From positions 31,375-95,374 of the forward strand of contig RZYM01000007.1 in assembly GCA_009930305.1 (NCBI GenBank): 64,000 nucleotides of DNA, read 5' to 3'. The notes under the pieces were generated by a model. It saw nothing but the letters and a program-made list of their open reading frames with translations. It did no database searches and was not told the origin of the DNA. The position numbers and the translations under genes are program-made. This document shows positions 26,212 to 34,439 of this stretch, one piece after another. The DNA is from Bacteroidia bacterium. Its GTDB lineage: Bacteria > Bacteroidota > Bacteroidia > Bacteroidales > Paludibacteraceae. Each line of letters opens with the position of its first letter. Within the stretch, counting starts at the first letter, position 1.

Positions 26212-26222
26212 AGGTGAAATGA

Positions 26223-27428
26223 TTAATCGTTTAGTAACCATGATATTACATTCTTCTTTTGAATACCTTCTATGATTGTTTCATCAAAATCGAGTGTTAG
26301 TAAATATTTGGGAAATGCATCTCTGATATTTATTAATGACGAAATTTCACGTTTTAGTGTTTTCTCGTCATTAACAGTGTATGATACTTGATAATACTCT
26401 CTTTGTCCATTGTATTTCTGCACTACAAAATCGACTTCGCCATGTGATGATTTTCCAGCATACACTTCTCCGCCTCGTCTTAAAAGTTCAAAATATACGA
26501 CATTTTCTAATTTATGCCCTAAATCCGTTTGTGGGTTATTGATTTGAAGTATGTTTTTTAATCCAAGATCTACGATATAATATTTATAATTGCTAGCTAG
26601 CAGGCGTTTGCCTTTTATATTATATAAGCGTACAGGATATACAAGGTATGCTTCCTGCAAAAAACGAATTGTTTTTTGTACAGTGTTATGAGAAATTTTT
26701 TCTACGTTCAATTTGCGTAATTCGTTAGCTATATTATTGGGCGAAATAACACTCCCAATGCTATCAAACAAAAAATTTATAATGCGTTGCGTGGTGTCAA
26801 ATTTTCGCAATTTGTTGCGCTTAACAATGTCTTTTACAACAACCGTATCGTACAATGATTTCAAATACGTATTGACCATTTCGGGTGATGATATATATAG
26901 ATTGACGGCTTCCGGAAAACATGATAAATTCATATATTGGCGAAATAACAAATCAATTCTGCGTTCATTTGGAAATGCAGACGCATATTCCATAAAGGAA
27001 AACGGATGCAAGTTTATGGCAATATATCTTCCTGAAAGCAATGTGGCTAATTCACTTGACAAAAGATATGCGTTAGAGCCTGTTACATATAAGTCAATAT
27101 TAGGCTTTACGTATAGAGCATCTACTAATTTCTCAAATTTTGGAATAGTTTGTACTTCGTCTAAAAAAACGTAGTTTGTATTATTTTTAGACAGTTTCGA
27201 GTCAATCAAATCGTAAATATCTTCCCATTTCGTATACTGACTGTATTCTCTTTCTTCAAAATTTATTGATATTATGTTAGAGTCGAGTACACCACTATTC
27301 TTTAATGAATCTTGAAATTCAGCCATAAGTGTTGATTTTCCGCAGCGGCGTATTCCTGTAATTACCTTAATCAAATTTTGATCGCGCAATAAGATTAATT
27401 GTCGTAAATATGTTTTTCTTTCTACCAT
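26223..27428 (-). CDS. AAA ATPase with DUF4143 domain (second copy)
   Basis: This 401-aa protein has the AAA_14 P-loop GIRRCGKST (residues 25-33), Walker B VFLDEVQ near 95, the sensor-like VTGSNAYLLSSELATLLSGR near 120, and a DUF4143 C-terminal half. That half includes EVDFVVQKYNGQREYYQVSY near 335, the likely nuclease-like core. It is a different subfamily from the ATPase at 5934-7226 and shows little direct resemblance to it. It has its own promoter and a 16-bp inverted repeat upstream. Function unknown; accessory gene in nature. Confidence 0.88.
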   Translation of the reverse strand: MVERKTYLRQLILLRDQNLIKVITGIRRCGKSTLMAEFQDSLKNSGVLDSNIISINFEEREYSQYTKWEDIYDLIDSKLSKNNTNYVFLDEVQTIPKFEKLVDALYVKPNIDLYVTGSNAYLLSSELATLLSGRYIAINLHPFSFMEYASAFPNERRIDLLFRQYMNLSCFPEAVNLYISSPEMVNTYLKSLYDTVVVKDIVKRNKLRKFDTTQRIINFLFDSIGSVISPNNIANELRKLNVEKISHNTVQKTIRFLQEAYLVYPVRLYNIKGKRLLASNYKYYIVDLGLKNILQINNPQTDLGHKLENVVYFELLRRGGEVYAGKSSHGEVDFVVQKYNGQREYYQVSYTVNDEKTLKREISSLINIRDAFPKYLLTLDFDETIIEGIQKKNVISWLLND

Positions 27429-27458
27429 AAAATCAGTTTATGTAGTTAATTTTCAAAG

Positions 27459-27466
27459 CAAAGATA
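27459..27466 (-). promoter_or_regulatory. -7 box before the second AAA/DUF4143 ATPase
   Basis: On the minus strand this reads TATCTTTG, a perfect -7 element about 30 nt before the ATG at 27428. The inverted repeat at 27478-27527 covers the -33 region. Confidence 0.6.
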
Positions 27467-27477
27467 AAGAATAATTT

Positions 27478-27527
27478 ATAGATAATGACGAAAATTGCAA
27501 TATTCATCATCTTTCGTCATTATCTAT
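27478..27527. repeat. 16-bp perfect inverted repeat
   Basis: ATAGATAATGACGAAA (27478-27493) is the exact reverse complement of 27512-27527, with an 18-nt loop. The right arm contains the stop codon of the 5'-nucleotidase gene, and the left arm overlaps the -33 zone of the ATPase promoter. It may be a terminator, an operator, or both. Confidence 0.85.
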
Positions 27528-28435
27528 TTTTTTGGTATTGGTACTTTGCCTGATGCGACCATTTTACTTGCATCCTGTAAATGTACATCTTGGTCGTCAA
27601 AAAATATGTGTGCGTTAAATGCTTTTAAAACCTTATCCTTTGAGATGCCACCTAAAAAGAAAGCTTCATCAATATACACGTTCCAATTGCGTAGCGTGTT
27701 AATTACACGCATGTGTGAGGGGCTATTACGAGCCGTAACTATTGCAATACGTATAGGGGTTGATTCAATATCACCAGCCTCTGTCATGTGCGCTTGTATC
27801 TTAGAAAGTGTACGTAAAAATTTAGCGTGCGGTCCTTCCTTTAGTGGCACTTGAGCATTTTCTTCTTCATTTTTTGCAAATGCTTCAATCCCCTGTGTTT
27901 TATATATCAGTTCAGACTCTTCCGAGAATAGTACGGCATCAGCATCAAATGCAATTCTAACGGTAGATGTATCGGAATTCATAGTTTCCGGTGGATCCAA
28001 AATAATTGCCGCAGCTGCTGTTTTTGAATCAATAACACTTTGCACATCTTCTTCGTTTTTTGATAGAAATAAATCTATTCCGAAAGCCTCCATATATGGT
28101 GCAATAGCTTCTCCTCCCGTAAACGCAGAACGTGTGATATCTAATTTCAATTCTTTTATCGAATTAAGCACGCGGACTCCTGTTTCAGGACTATTCCGCG
28201 ACATAACAATAACCTCAACCAAACGCTGTGTTGTGCATAATTTATTGAGGTTAAGTAGTGCTTTTACAAGATAGAAAGCAGTTCCCGGTTCGAGTACATC
28301 GTTTTCTCTTGCTTTTTGTATTTTGCGATAGGCGTCAATACCTTCAGTTTGAAACAAACCTTCCTCTGCCTCTAGGTTAAATAAGGTGCGTGAGGATATT
28401 CCAACGACTAAGGTATCTGAAAAATTTACCGGCAT
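27524..28435 (-). CDS. Cytosolic 5'-nucleotidase (NT5C1-like)
   Basis: This 303-aa protein resembles the bacterial relatives of animal cytosolic 5'-nucleotidase I, which dephosphorylate nucleoside monophosphates. Residues 1-20 carry VVGISSRTLFNLEAEE, mid-protein IAFDADAVLFSEESE (near 160) contains the DxD-type nucleophile motif, and ITIVTARNSP-like IAIVTARNSPSHMR (near 230) supplies the second HAD motif. FLGGISKDKVLKAFNAHIFFDDQ near 265 supplies the third. It reads away from the SDR gene across a divergent promoter region. The stop codon sits in the inverted repeat described separately. Confidence 0.88.
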   Translation of the reverse strand: MPVNFSDTLVVGISSRTLFNLEAEEGLFQTEGIDAYRKIQKARENDVLEPGTAFYLVKALLNLNKLCTTQRLVEVIVMSRNSPETGVRVLNSIKELKLDITRSAFTGGEAIAPYMEAFGIDLFLSKNEEDVQSVIDSKTAAAAIILDPPETMNSDTSTVRIAFDADAVLFSEESELIYKTQGIEAFAKNEEENAQVPLKEGPHAKFLRTLSKIQAHMTEAGDIESTPIRIAIVTARNSPSHMRVINTLRNWNVYIDEAFFLGGISKDKVLKAFNAHIFFDDQDVHLQDASKMVASGKVPIPKK

Positions 28436-28472
28436 ATAATAAAAAAAGTTTATTTACGTTATAAAAAGGTGA

Positions 28473-28502
28473 TTGTGGGGTAAGTCAATTTGTTTACCTT
28501 TG
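28473..28502 (+). promoter_or_regulatory. Promoter of the SDR/zinc-ribbon gene
   Basis: TTG (28473-28475), a 19-nt spacer and TACCTTTG (28495-28502) match the Bacteroidota consensus. The ATG at 28523 follows after 20 nt. Confidence 0.75.
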
Positions 28503-28522
28503 TACCGCAAATATACAAAATA

Positions 28523-30016
28523 ATGGCAACTAAAAAAACAATATTCCTAACCGGTGTAACAGGTGTAATGGGATCTGCAGGATTGAAAGAACTCCTCAAA
28601 CGTAAAGATCGTTTTAATATAGTAGTATTGGCAAGACCAAGTAAAGTTAATCTTAAAAAATTGGCTTATCTTGAAGGTGTTGAGGGAGTACGAATAGTAT
28701 GGGGCGATTTGATGAATTATGATGATGTACTAAAAGGCGTAACAGGTTCTGATTACGTGTTGCATGTAGGTGGAATGGTATCTCCTGCTGCCGATTATTT
28801 TCCTAAGAAAACTTTAAAAGTTAATATTGGTGCAGCTAAGAATGTGGTTAAAGCAGTTCTTGCCCAACCAAATGCCGATAAAATTAAAGTTGCATATATC
28901 GGTTCTGTTGCACAAACTTCAGATCGTAGTGAACCTATTCATTGGGGACGCACAGGCGATCCTGTATGTATCAGTGTTTATGATCATTACGCAATTTCTA
29001 AAACTTTGGCAGAACGTGAATTTGTTGAGTCTGGCTTAAAAAATTGGGTTTGCCTTCGTCAATCAGGTATTTTATATGCTGACATATTGAAAAATTATGA
29101 TCCTATTATGTTCCATGTTCCCCTTCGTGGAGTTTTAGAGTGGGCGACAGTTGATGATTCAGGACGCCTGTTGGCTAATTTATGCGAAGATGATGTACCT
29201 GCAGACTTTTGGAATAGATTCTACAATATTGGTAGTGGAAAAGAATATCGTTTAAGTAATTATGAATTTGAGTGCAAATTACTGAAAACAATTTCGTGTC
29301 CGTGTCCGCAAAAAATATTTAATCCGGAGTGGTTCGTTTTACGTAATTTTCATGGACAGTGGTATTTAGATTCGGATGTTTTGGAGAATTATTTGCATTT
29401 TAGAGCTAATACCCCGGTAGATGAGTACTTTAAACAAATGAGCAAGGAAGTACCTTGGTTCTATCATTTAGCAAAGATTGTACCTGCTTGCTTAATCAAA
29501 TTAGGTATGCGTCCAATGGCTTATAAAAAGGAATGGGGTACTCAATGGTGGATTAAAAATAACAAAAAACAGAGAATTGCTGCATATTATGGTTCATTAG
29601 AAGCATACAAAAATATTCTTTCATGGGATAAGCAAGATTTATCTCATCCTTCAGAAACTAATATTATCCGTTTAGATCATGGTTATGACGAATCAAAGCC
29701 TTTATCTGAATTAGATATTGAAGACATGAAAAAGGCAGCTGAATTTAGAGGCGGAAAATGTCTATCAGAAACTATGATTAAGGGTGATATGGCAACTAAA
29801 TTAGAATGGCAGTGTCACGAAGGTCATACATTTAAAGCATCACCGGCATTAGTTCTTTTAGGTGGTCATTGGTGCCCTGAATGTACTCCAATGCCATGGA
29901 ACTATGATAAAATAGCTAAAGGAAATCCTTTCTTTGCACAAGTATGGTACCCTATACACAGCAAAGATGAGCACAACTATTACGATGAGCACATCTTTGA
30001 TGGTTGGGAAGAATAA
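28523..30016 (+). CDS. Extended SDR (epimerase-like) fused to a zinc ribbon
   Basis: This is a 497-aa protein. The first 330 residues form an NAD(P)-dependent epimerase/dehydratase-type extended SDR, with the Rossmann motif TGVTGVMGSAG at 10-20 and the catalytic YAISK near residue 160. The last 90 residues hold a putative zinc ribbon: C413, C431/H435 and the pair C451-P-E-C454. The start at 28523 fits the promoter; an in-frame codon upstream lies inside the -7 box. Downstream, head-on, are two acyltransferase-like genes, and a classical SDR follows. From memory, a protein of this general type in Bacteroides thetaiotaomicron (BT_0972) acts as a 3-ketosphinganine reductase. Transfer of that function here is an inference. 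Confidence 0.75.
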   Translation: MATKKTIFLTGVTGVMGSAGLKELLKRKDRFNIVVLARPSKVNLKKLAYLEGVEGVRIVWGDLMNYDDVLKGVTGSDYVLHVGGMVSPAADYFPKKTLKVNIGAAKNVVKAVLAQPNADKIKVAYIGSVAQTSDRSEPIHWGRTGDPVCISVYDHYAISKTLAEREFVESGLKNWVCLRQSGILYADILKNYDPIMFHVPLRGVLEWATVDDSGRLLANLCEDDVPADFWNRFYNIGSGKEYRLSNYEFECKLLKTISCPCPQKIFNPEWFVLRNFHGQWYLDSDVLENYLHFRANTPVDEYFKQMSKEVPWFYHLAKIVPACLIKLGMRPMAYKKEWGTQWWIKNNKKQRIAAYYGSLEAYKNILSWDKQDLSHPSETNIIRLDHGYDESKPLSELDIEDMKKAAEFRGGKCLSETMIKGDMATKLEWQCHEGHTFKASPALVLLGGHWCPECTPMPWNYDKIAKGNPFFAQVWYPIHSKDEHNYYDEHIFDGWEE

Positions 30017-30019
30017 AAA

Positions 30020-31150
30020 TCAAATAGTTTTTATATAAGCGCGTCTGCGTTTATGTATCTTGTGGTCAAATAAATTAAAATTTGCCTGGTTCTTGTAATT
30101 AGTTTCCAGAACGGCTGTAACATCGGCATTTACGACGCCATACTTGCCGTAATATGGTATTTGATCTATAAATAGCAATGAGTTTACACCTTTATTTTGA
30201 TAATCAGGCCGCACCGCGATTAGAAGTAAATCGACTGTTTCTATTTTTTTAGATTTTAGTGCTTTAAGCAGATAATACCAACCAAATGGGAATAATTTGC
30301 CTTTGGTTTTTCTTAATGCTTTACTAATGTTTGGCATAACTACACCAACTCCAACGAGTTCTTCATGCTCATTTGTCACTAAAGTGACGAAATCATAATT
30401 TAATAGTGGGAAATATAGTTTGCTGTAATATTCTTTTTGACGTTGAGTAAGTGGAGAATAATTATATAACGGTTTGTATGCTTCGTCAACTACATCGAAG
30501 AAGCTGTATCCGAATCGTTTAACAATTTCTTTGGAATTACGGACTTTTTCTATCTTTACATTATATTTCTCGGTAATTATATTGCCGACACGTACCATTC
30601 TTTCAGGTATTTCATTCGGATATTTGCATCTTATTTCAATCCAATCTGCTTCTTTCTCAAAACCATATGCTTCAAAGTGTTTAACGTAGTATGGATAGTT
30701 ATATAACGCAGCCATAGGCGATAGGTATTCATAACCCTCAAGAAGCAAACCTTGATGGTCCATATCGGTAAATCCTACCGGGCCATTCAATGTTTCCATT
30801 CCTTTTGATTTCCCCCAAACCGCTACAGCATCAAGTAAAGCTTTTGAAACAGCAGTATCATCAATAAAATCAAACCAACCGAAGCGAGTTTTCTTTACAT
30901 TCCAAACATCATTAGCCCTATGATTTATGATCCCTGCAATACGACCAACAATCTTATTATTTCTATAAGCCAAGAAATATACAGATTCGCACACTTCAAA
31001 AGCAGGATTCTTGTGCCTGTCGAGTGTGTCTAACTCGTCTGAGATTAAAGGAGGACAGAAATATTCATTTCCATCATATAAGTCAATACCAAATTGAACG
31101 AATGCTTTTAATTCTTTTTTGGATTGTACTTCGCGTATAGATATATCCAT
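30020..31150 (-). CDS. YghO-type GNAT-like acyltransferase, copy 1
   Basis: This 376-aa protein resembles the YghO family of GNAT-fold N-acyltransferases. Conserved stretches are FCPPLISDELDTL, FEVCESVYFLAYRNNKIVGRIAGI (near 50-75), GPVGFTDMDHQGLLLEGYE (near 125) and the C-terminal IAVRPDYQNKGVNSLLF, which is the acyl-CoA-binding GNAT motif. It is clearly paralogous along its whole length to the next gene. Only 3 nt separate its stop from the convergent SDR gene. A -7 box lies upstream. Candidate function: N-acylation of a sphingoid base, by analogy with bacterial ceramide synthases; unproven. Confidence 0.8.
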   Translation of the reverse strand: MDISIREVQSKKELKAFVQFGIDLYDGNEYFCPPLISDELDTLDRHKNPAFEVCESVYFLAYRNNKIVGRIAGIINHRANDVWNVKKTRFGWFDFIDDTAVSKALLDAVAVWGKSKGMETLNGPVGFTDMDHQGLLLEGYEYLSPMAALYNYPYYVKHFEAYGFEKEADWIEIRCKYPNEIPERMVRVGNIITEKYNVKIEKVRNSKEIVKRFGYSFFDVVDEAYKPLYNYSPLTQRQKEYYSKLYFPLLNYDFVTLVTNEHEELVGVGVVMPNISKALRKTKGKLFPFGWYYLLKALKSKKIETVDLLLIAVRPDYQNKGVNSLLFIDQIPYYGKYGVVNADVTAVLETNYKNQANFNLFDHKIHKRRRAYIKTI

Positions 31151-31194
31151 GTTAAACCTTTCTTTTAAAAACAGTAAAGATAATGCTTGCTATG

Positions 31195-31202
31195 CAAAGG
31201 TA
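31195..31202 (-). promoter_or_regulatory. -7 box between the two acyltransferase genes
   Basis: On the minus strand this reads TACCTTTG, about 44 nt before the ATG at 31150. It suggests the downstream paralogue has its own promoter although the genes are only 67 bp apart. Confidence 0.5.
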
Positions 31203-31217
31203 TGGATATTTTTGGAA

Positions 31218-32354
31218 TTATTCTGAAATATCTTTAATATATGCTCTTCTACGTTTGTGTTGTTTTGAATCGAAGAATTCAAAATGAGCTTGACTCTTAT
31301 TATTTGTTTCGAGAATTGCAGACGATTCTGAGTATTTAACTCCATATTGTTTGAATGATGGAATTAGTCGTTTAAAGAATAATGAATTAATGCCTTTGTT
31401 CTGATAATCAGGACGAACTGCGATAAGTAAAAAATCAAGTTGATCGAATTGTTTTGCTTTTAATGACTTTAATATACTTATCCATCCAAATGGAAATAAT
31501 TTTCCTTTAGTTTTGCGGAGAGCAGGAGTAATATTAGGCATAGAAACGCCTACAGCAACAAGTTCTCCTGCATCATTCGTTATTAAACTTATGAAATCAT
31601 AATTAAGTAGAGGAAAAAACATTTTAGCATAGTAATGTTTTTGTGAGCGTGTTAAAGGCGAATAATTGTAAAGTGGTGAATATGCAGAGTCAATAACATC
31701 AAAAAATGTATACCCGAAACGTTTAATTAATTCTTTCTTAGAATGAATATATTCAATTTTTACATGGTATCTCTGCTCTACTGCTTTGCATAGTCTTTCA
31801 ATTCGTTCAGGTATCTCGTGTATTAATCCCGAATGAATCTCTATCCAATCTGCATCTTTCTTTAAACCATACGCATTATAATGTTGTTCGTAGTATGGAT
31901 AATTATATAACGATGCCATTGGTGATAAATGCTCAAATCCTTCTAATAAAAGTCCTTGATGGTCAAAATCTGTGAAACCTACCGGTCCGTTCATTTGATT
32001 CATACCTTTTTCTCTACCCCAGTCTACTATAGCGTCGAGTAAGGCCTTAGATACTTCAAGATTATTAATAAAGTCGAACCAACCGAATCTAAGTTTTTTT
32101 ACTTGCCATGCATTGTTGGCTGCAGAATTAATAATACCTGCAATACGGCCAACAGGCTTTTTGCCTTCGAAAGCCATATAGTAAACAGATTCGCATACCT
32201 CAAAAGCAGGATTTATACCCTTACTTAAGGTATTAATCTCGTCCATAATTATTGGAGGACAGAAATACGGATTGTTTTTATATAGTTCAATACCAAATTG
32301 TGTGAATTTCTTGAGTTCGGAGCGTGTCCGCATCTCTTTTATAGTTATATCCAT
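31218..32354 (-). CDS. YghO-type GNAT-like acyltransferase, copy 2
   Basis: This 378-aa paralogue of the preceding gene is collinear with it. Shared blocks are FCPPIIMDEINTL, FEVCESVYYMAFEGKKPVGRIAGI, GPVGFTDFDHQGLLLEGFEHLSPMASLYNYPYY and IAVRPDYQNKGINSLFF. The C-terminal KQHKRRRAYIKD end is also shared. By eye they agree at well over half of positions. The tandem arrangement indicates duplication, with possible divergence in acyl-chain or substrate preference. It is transcribed divergently from the classical SDR at 32544. Enzymatic role inferred only. Confidence 0.8.
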   Translation of the reverse strand: MDITIKEMRTRSELKKFTQFGIELYKNNPYFCPPIIMDEINTLSKGINPAFEVCESVYYMAFEGKKPVGRIAGIINSAANNAWQVKKLRFGWFDFINNLEVSKALLDAIVDWGREKGMNQMNGPVGFTDFDHQGLLLEGFEHLSPMASLYNYPYYEQHYNAYGLKKDADWIEIHSGLIHEIPERIERLCKAVEQRYHVKIEYIHSKKELIKRFGYTFFDVIDSAYSPLYNYSPLTRSQKHYYAKMFFPLLNYDFISLITNDAGELVAVGVSMPNITPALRKTKGKLFPFGWISILKSLKAKQFDQLDFLLIAVRPDYQNKGINSLFFKRLIPSFKQYGVKYSESSAILETNNKSQAHFEFFDSKQHKRRRAYIKDISE

Positions 32355-32475
32355 ATTGTTAGTTTATTTTGCTTTGTCAGCTACTTCTATTATATTACTA
32401 ATAACGTAAAAGAACTGTTTAAATTGTATTTAAAATCGAAATAATTGGAAATATATTTTAAGCAAAACAATTGGG

Positions 32476-32506
32476 TTTGATATTTTGGTTTAAAGTTGTA
32501 CTTTTG
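32476..32506 (+). promoter_or_regulatory. Promoter of the SDR-queG pair
   Basis: TTTG (32476-32479), a 19-nt spacer and TACTTTTG (32499-32506) match the consensus. The ATG follows at 32544. Confidence 0.7.
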
Positions 32507-32543
32507 ATGCTCTATATAAACACATAAAAATAGAAGACAAAAT

Positions 32544-33371
32544 ATGAAAATGAGTCCAAAGATAATATTATTGACAGGAGCTAGTGCGGGTATAGGCTTA
32601 GCTGTTTCTGAATTGCTAATGTGGCAAGGACATAAAGTTTATGCCGCATCAAGACGTGTAGTTACAAACCGAAAAGATAGTCAGTCGGGAGGTAGTATTT
32701 GCGGAGTTTTTATGGATGTAACCGACGAAGAATCAATACACAAAGCTGTTAATTTAATAGTTAGTAAAGAATCTCATTTGGATGCTGTTATTTGTAATGC
32801 AGGGAATGGAATTGCAGGAGCTATTGAAGACACATCTGATGAGGAGGCGAGATTCCAAATGGAAACAAATTTCTTTGGTGCGGTTAATACTATTCGTGTA
32901 TGTTTGCCAATCTTTAGGCAGCAAAAATACGGACGCATCATAGCAACAGACTCAGTTGCAGGAATTGTTCCAATACCATTTCAGGCATTTTATTCGGCTA
33001 GTAAAGCTGCATTATTGATTTACATGCAAGCACTTGCAATGGAGGTTAAAGAATTAGGTATAGAATGCGGTTGTGTTTTACCTGGAGATACAAAAACAGA
33101 TTTTACAGCTTCGAGACGTTTTACAAAAGCATCACAATTAGATACATCATGCTATAAGAATAAAATGAAAAAGGCTGTTGGAATAATGGAACATGATGAA
33201 CAGAATGGTATGTCGCCGACTCAAATAGCAGATGCAGTTTCGCGTCAAATTAATGGGAGTACTGTTAAACCGATATTAGTGCCCGGATTATCATATAAAT
33301 TTATTTGTTGGTTAATAGGTATAATGCCCTCATCATTACGTCTAAGCATCATCAGAAAAATATATTCATAA
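32544..33371 (+). CDS. Classical short-chain dehydrogenase/reductase
   Basis: This 275-aa classical SDR has the cofactor motif TGASAGIGLAV (residues 9-19), CNAGNGIAG near 91-99 and the catalytic YSASK (Tyr150, Lys154), so it should be active, probably with NADP(H). The C-terminal extension after residue 230 contains a hydrophobic stretch (LSYKFICWLIGIMPSSL) like that of membrane-associated SDRs such as eukaryotic 3-ketodihydrosphingosine reductase. Its closeness to the acyltransferase-like genes invites a lipid role. It could equally act on another substrate. queG starts 4 nt after the stop. Confidence 0.85.
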   Translation: MKMSPKIILLTGASAGIGLAVSELLMWQGHKVYAASRRVVTNRKDSQSGGSICGVFMDVTDEESIHKAVNLIVSKESHLDAVICNAGNGIAGAIEDTSDEEARFQMETNFFGAVNTIRVCLPIFRQQKYGRIIATDSVAGIVPIPFQAFYSASKAALLIYMQALAMEVKELGIECGCVLPGDTKTDFTASRRFTKASQLDTSCYKNKMKKAVGIMEHDEQNGMSPTQIADAVSRQINGSTVKPILVPGLSYKFICWLIGIMPSSLRLSIIRKIYS

Positions 33372-33375
33372 ATAT

Positions 33376-34296
33376 ATGATCGACACATTAGCTTTAACTC
33401 AAAAAATAAAAGAAACTGCAATACAAGTTGGTTTTGATGCTGTAGGCATCACGAAAGCTGAATTGTTGGAAGAGGATAGAAGTTATCTCAATTCTTGGTT
33501 GTTGGCAGGTTATGCAGGTTCAATGAACTATATGCATAATTATTTTGAGAAAAGAGTTGATATTTCAAAATTAATAAATGGTGCAAAATCTGTTATCGTT
33601 TTATTATATAATTATATGCCAGAAACATTGCAATCAGCTTCTGCACCTAAGGTTGCTAAATATGCATACGGCAATGATTATCACTATATTATAAAACAAA
33701 AATTAGAGCAAGTAGTCTCTCAAATCCCTGAAATTAAGTTAGATGAGCAGCAATGTTTTTGCGATTCTGCGCCATTGCTTGAAAAGAGTTTAGCAGTACG
33801 AGCCGGTTTAGGTTGGATTGGTAAAAATACTACTCTTATTAATAAACGATTCGGCAGTTATTGCTTTATTTCTGAAATTGTTACAGATAAAGAATTAATA
33901 TACGACAAACCTGATTTATCAACTCATTGTGGCAATTGCAAGCGTTGCATAGATGCATGTGCTACAAATGCTTTGTATAATGAATATAAAATGGATGCCA
34001 GAAAATGTTTGTCATATATAACGGTAGAAAGTAAGAATGATAGAAGTCAAGATGAGGCTTTACGCTACACTCATACGCTTTTTGGTTGCGATAAATGTCA
34101 GTCTGTATGTCCGTGGAATTTGCGTTTTGCTCATAGTTCGAATCATGAAGAACTGAAAGCACTTGATTTTTTAGATTGGACTAATGAGGATTGGTTGAAA
34201 ATGGATGAATCGAAATTTAATAAGATATTCAAGCAATCGGCGATGCAACGCGCAGGTTATGAGAAGATTATGTTTATATTAAATTGCCTAATGTAA
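33376..34296 (+). CDS. queG: Epoxyqueuosine reductase
   Basis: QueG performs the last step of queuosine synthesis on tRNA, reducing epoxyqueuosine with cobalamin and two 4Fe-4S clusters. The 306-aa protein shows FDAVGITKAE at the start, YAYGNDYHYIIKQKL near 95, and CDSAPLLEKSLAVRAGLGWIGKN near 132. The ferredoxin-type motifs are CGNCKRCIDAC (near 185) and CDKCQSVCPWN (near 238). It follows the classical SDR by 4 nt, so the two are co-transcribed. Whether that linkage is functional is unclear. Confidence 0.96.
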   Translation: MIDTLALTQKIKETAIQVGFDAVGITKAELLEEDRSYLNSWLLAGYAGSMNYMHNYFEKRVDISKLINGAKSVIVLLYNYMPETLQSASAPKVAKYAYGNDYHYIIKQKLEQVVSQIPEIKLDEQQCFCDSAPLLEKSLAVRAGLGWIGKNTTLINKRFGSYCFISEIVTDKELIYDKPDLSTHCGNCKRCIDACATNALYNEYKMDARKCLSYITVESKNDRSQDEALRYTHTLFGCDKCQSVCPWNLRFAHSSNHEELKALDFLDWTNEDWLKMDESKFNKIFKQSAMQRAGYEKIMFILNCLM

Positions 34297-34337
34297 TTTT
34301 TATGTATATAGATATATGTTAGTATAAAAAATAATTG

Positions 34338-34345
34338 TAATTTTG
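34338..34345 (+). promoter_or_regulatory. -7 box of the metK promoter
   Basis: TAATTTTG matches TAnnTTTG. Transcription would start near 34350, immediately before the riboswitch-like element. No convincing -33 box is seen. Confidence 0.55.
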
Positions 34346-34353
34346 TCGTTGTT

Positions 34354-34439
34354 ATCGTGGATGGATTTGAACCAGCTTGCAACCACGCAAAAAAATGCTA
34401 AAACGACTTCTTTTTGCCGTTCGGTCAATTCAAATCCAT
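34354..34439 (+). promoter_or_regulatory. SAM-II-like riboswitch in the metK leader
   Basis: The element begins with P1 CGTGG (34356-34360), which pairs with CCACG (34383-34387). The loop holds GATTTGAACC (34364-34373) and TTGCAA (34377-34382). GCTAAAA (34397-34403) follows. These blocks, in this order, match the SAM-II aptamer as I recall it (GAUUU, AACC, UUGCAA, then GCUAAAA). The first loop is about 5 nt longer than in the crystallised example, like the long-loop variants. Directly downstream, TTCAAATCCAT (34429-34439) is perfectly complementary to ATGGATTTGAA (34361-34371) and would disrupt the aptamer. The regulated gene is SAM synthetase, which strengthens the call. Confidence 0.62.

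Noticed and set aside
26169..26222. G/T-rich repeated spacer as a mobile element or origin
   Set aside because: Only two short 14-bp copies in 54 bp, with no further structure; probably slippage.
34345..34407. GTCGTT (34345-34350) pairing with AACGAC (34402-34407) as an outer riboswitch stem
   Set aside because: The left arm overlaps the -7 box and expected start site, so most of it would not be in the RNA.
34351..34410. preQ1 riboswitch, because queG is adjacent
   Set aside because: queG ends upstream and the element precedes metK; the sequence blocks fit SAM-II and not preQ1 consensus.
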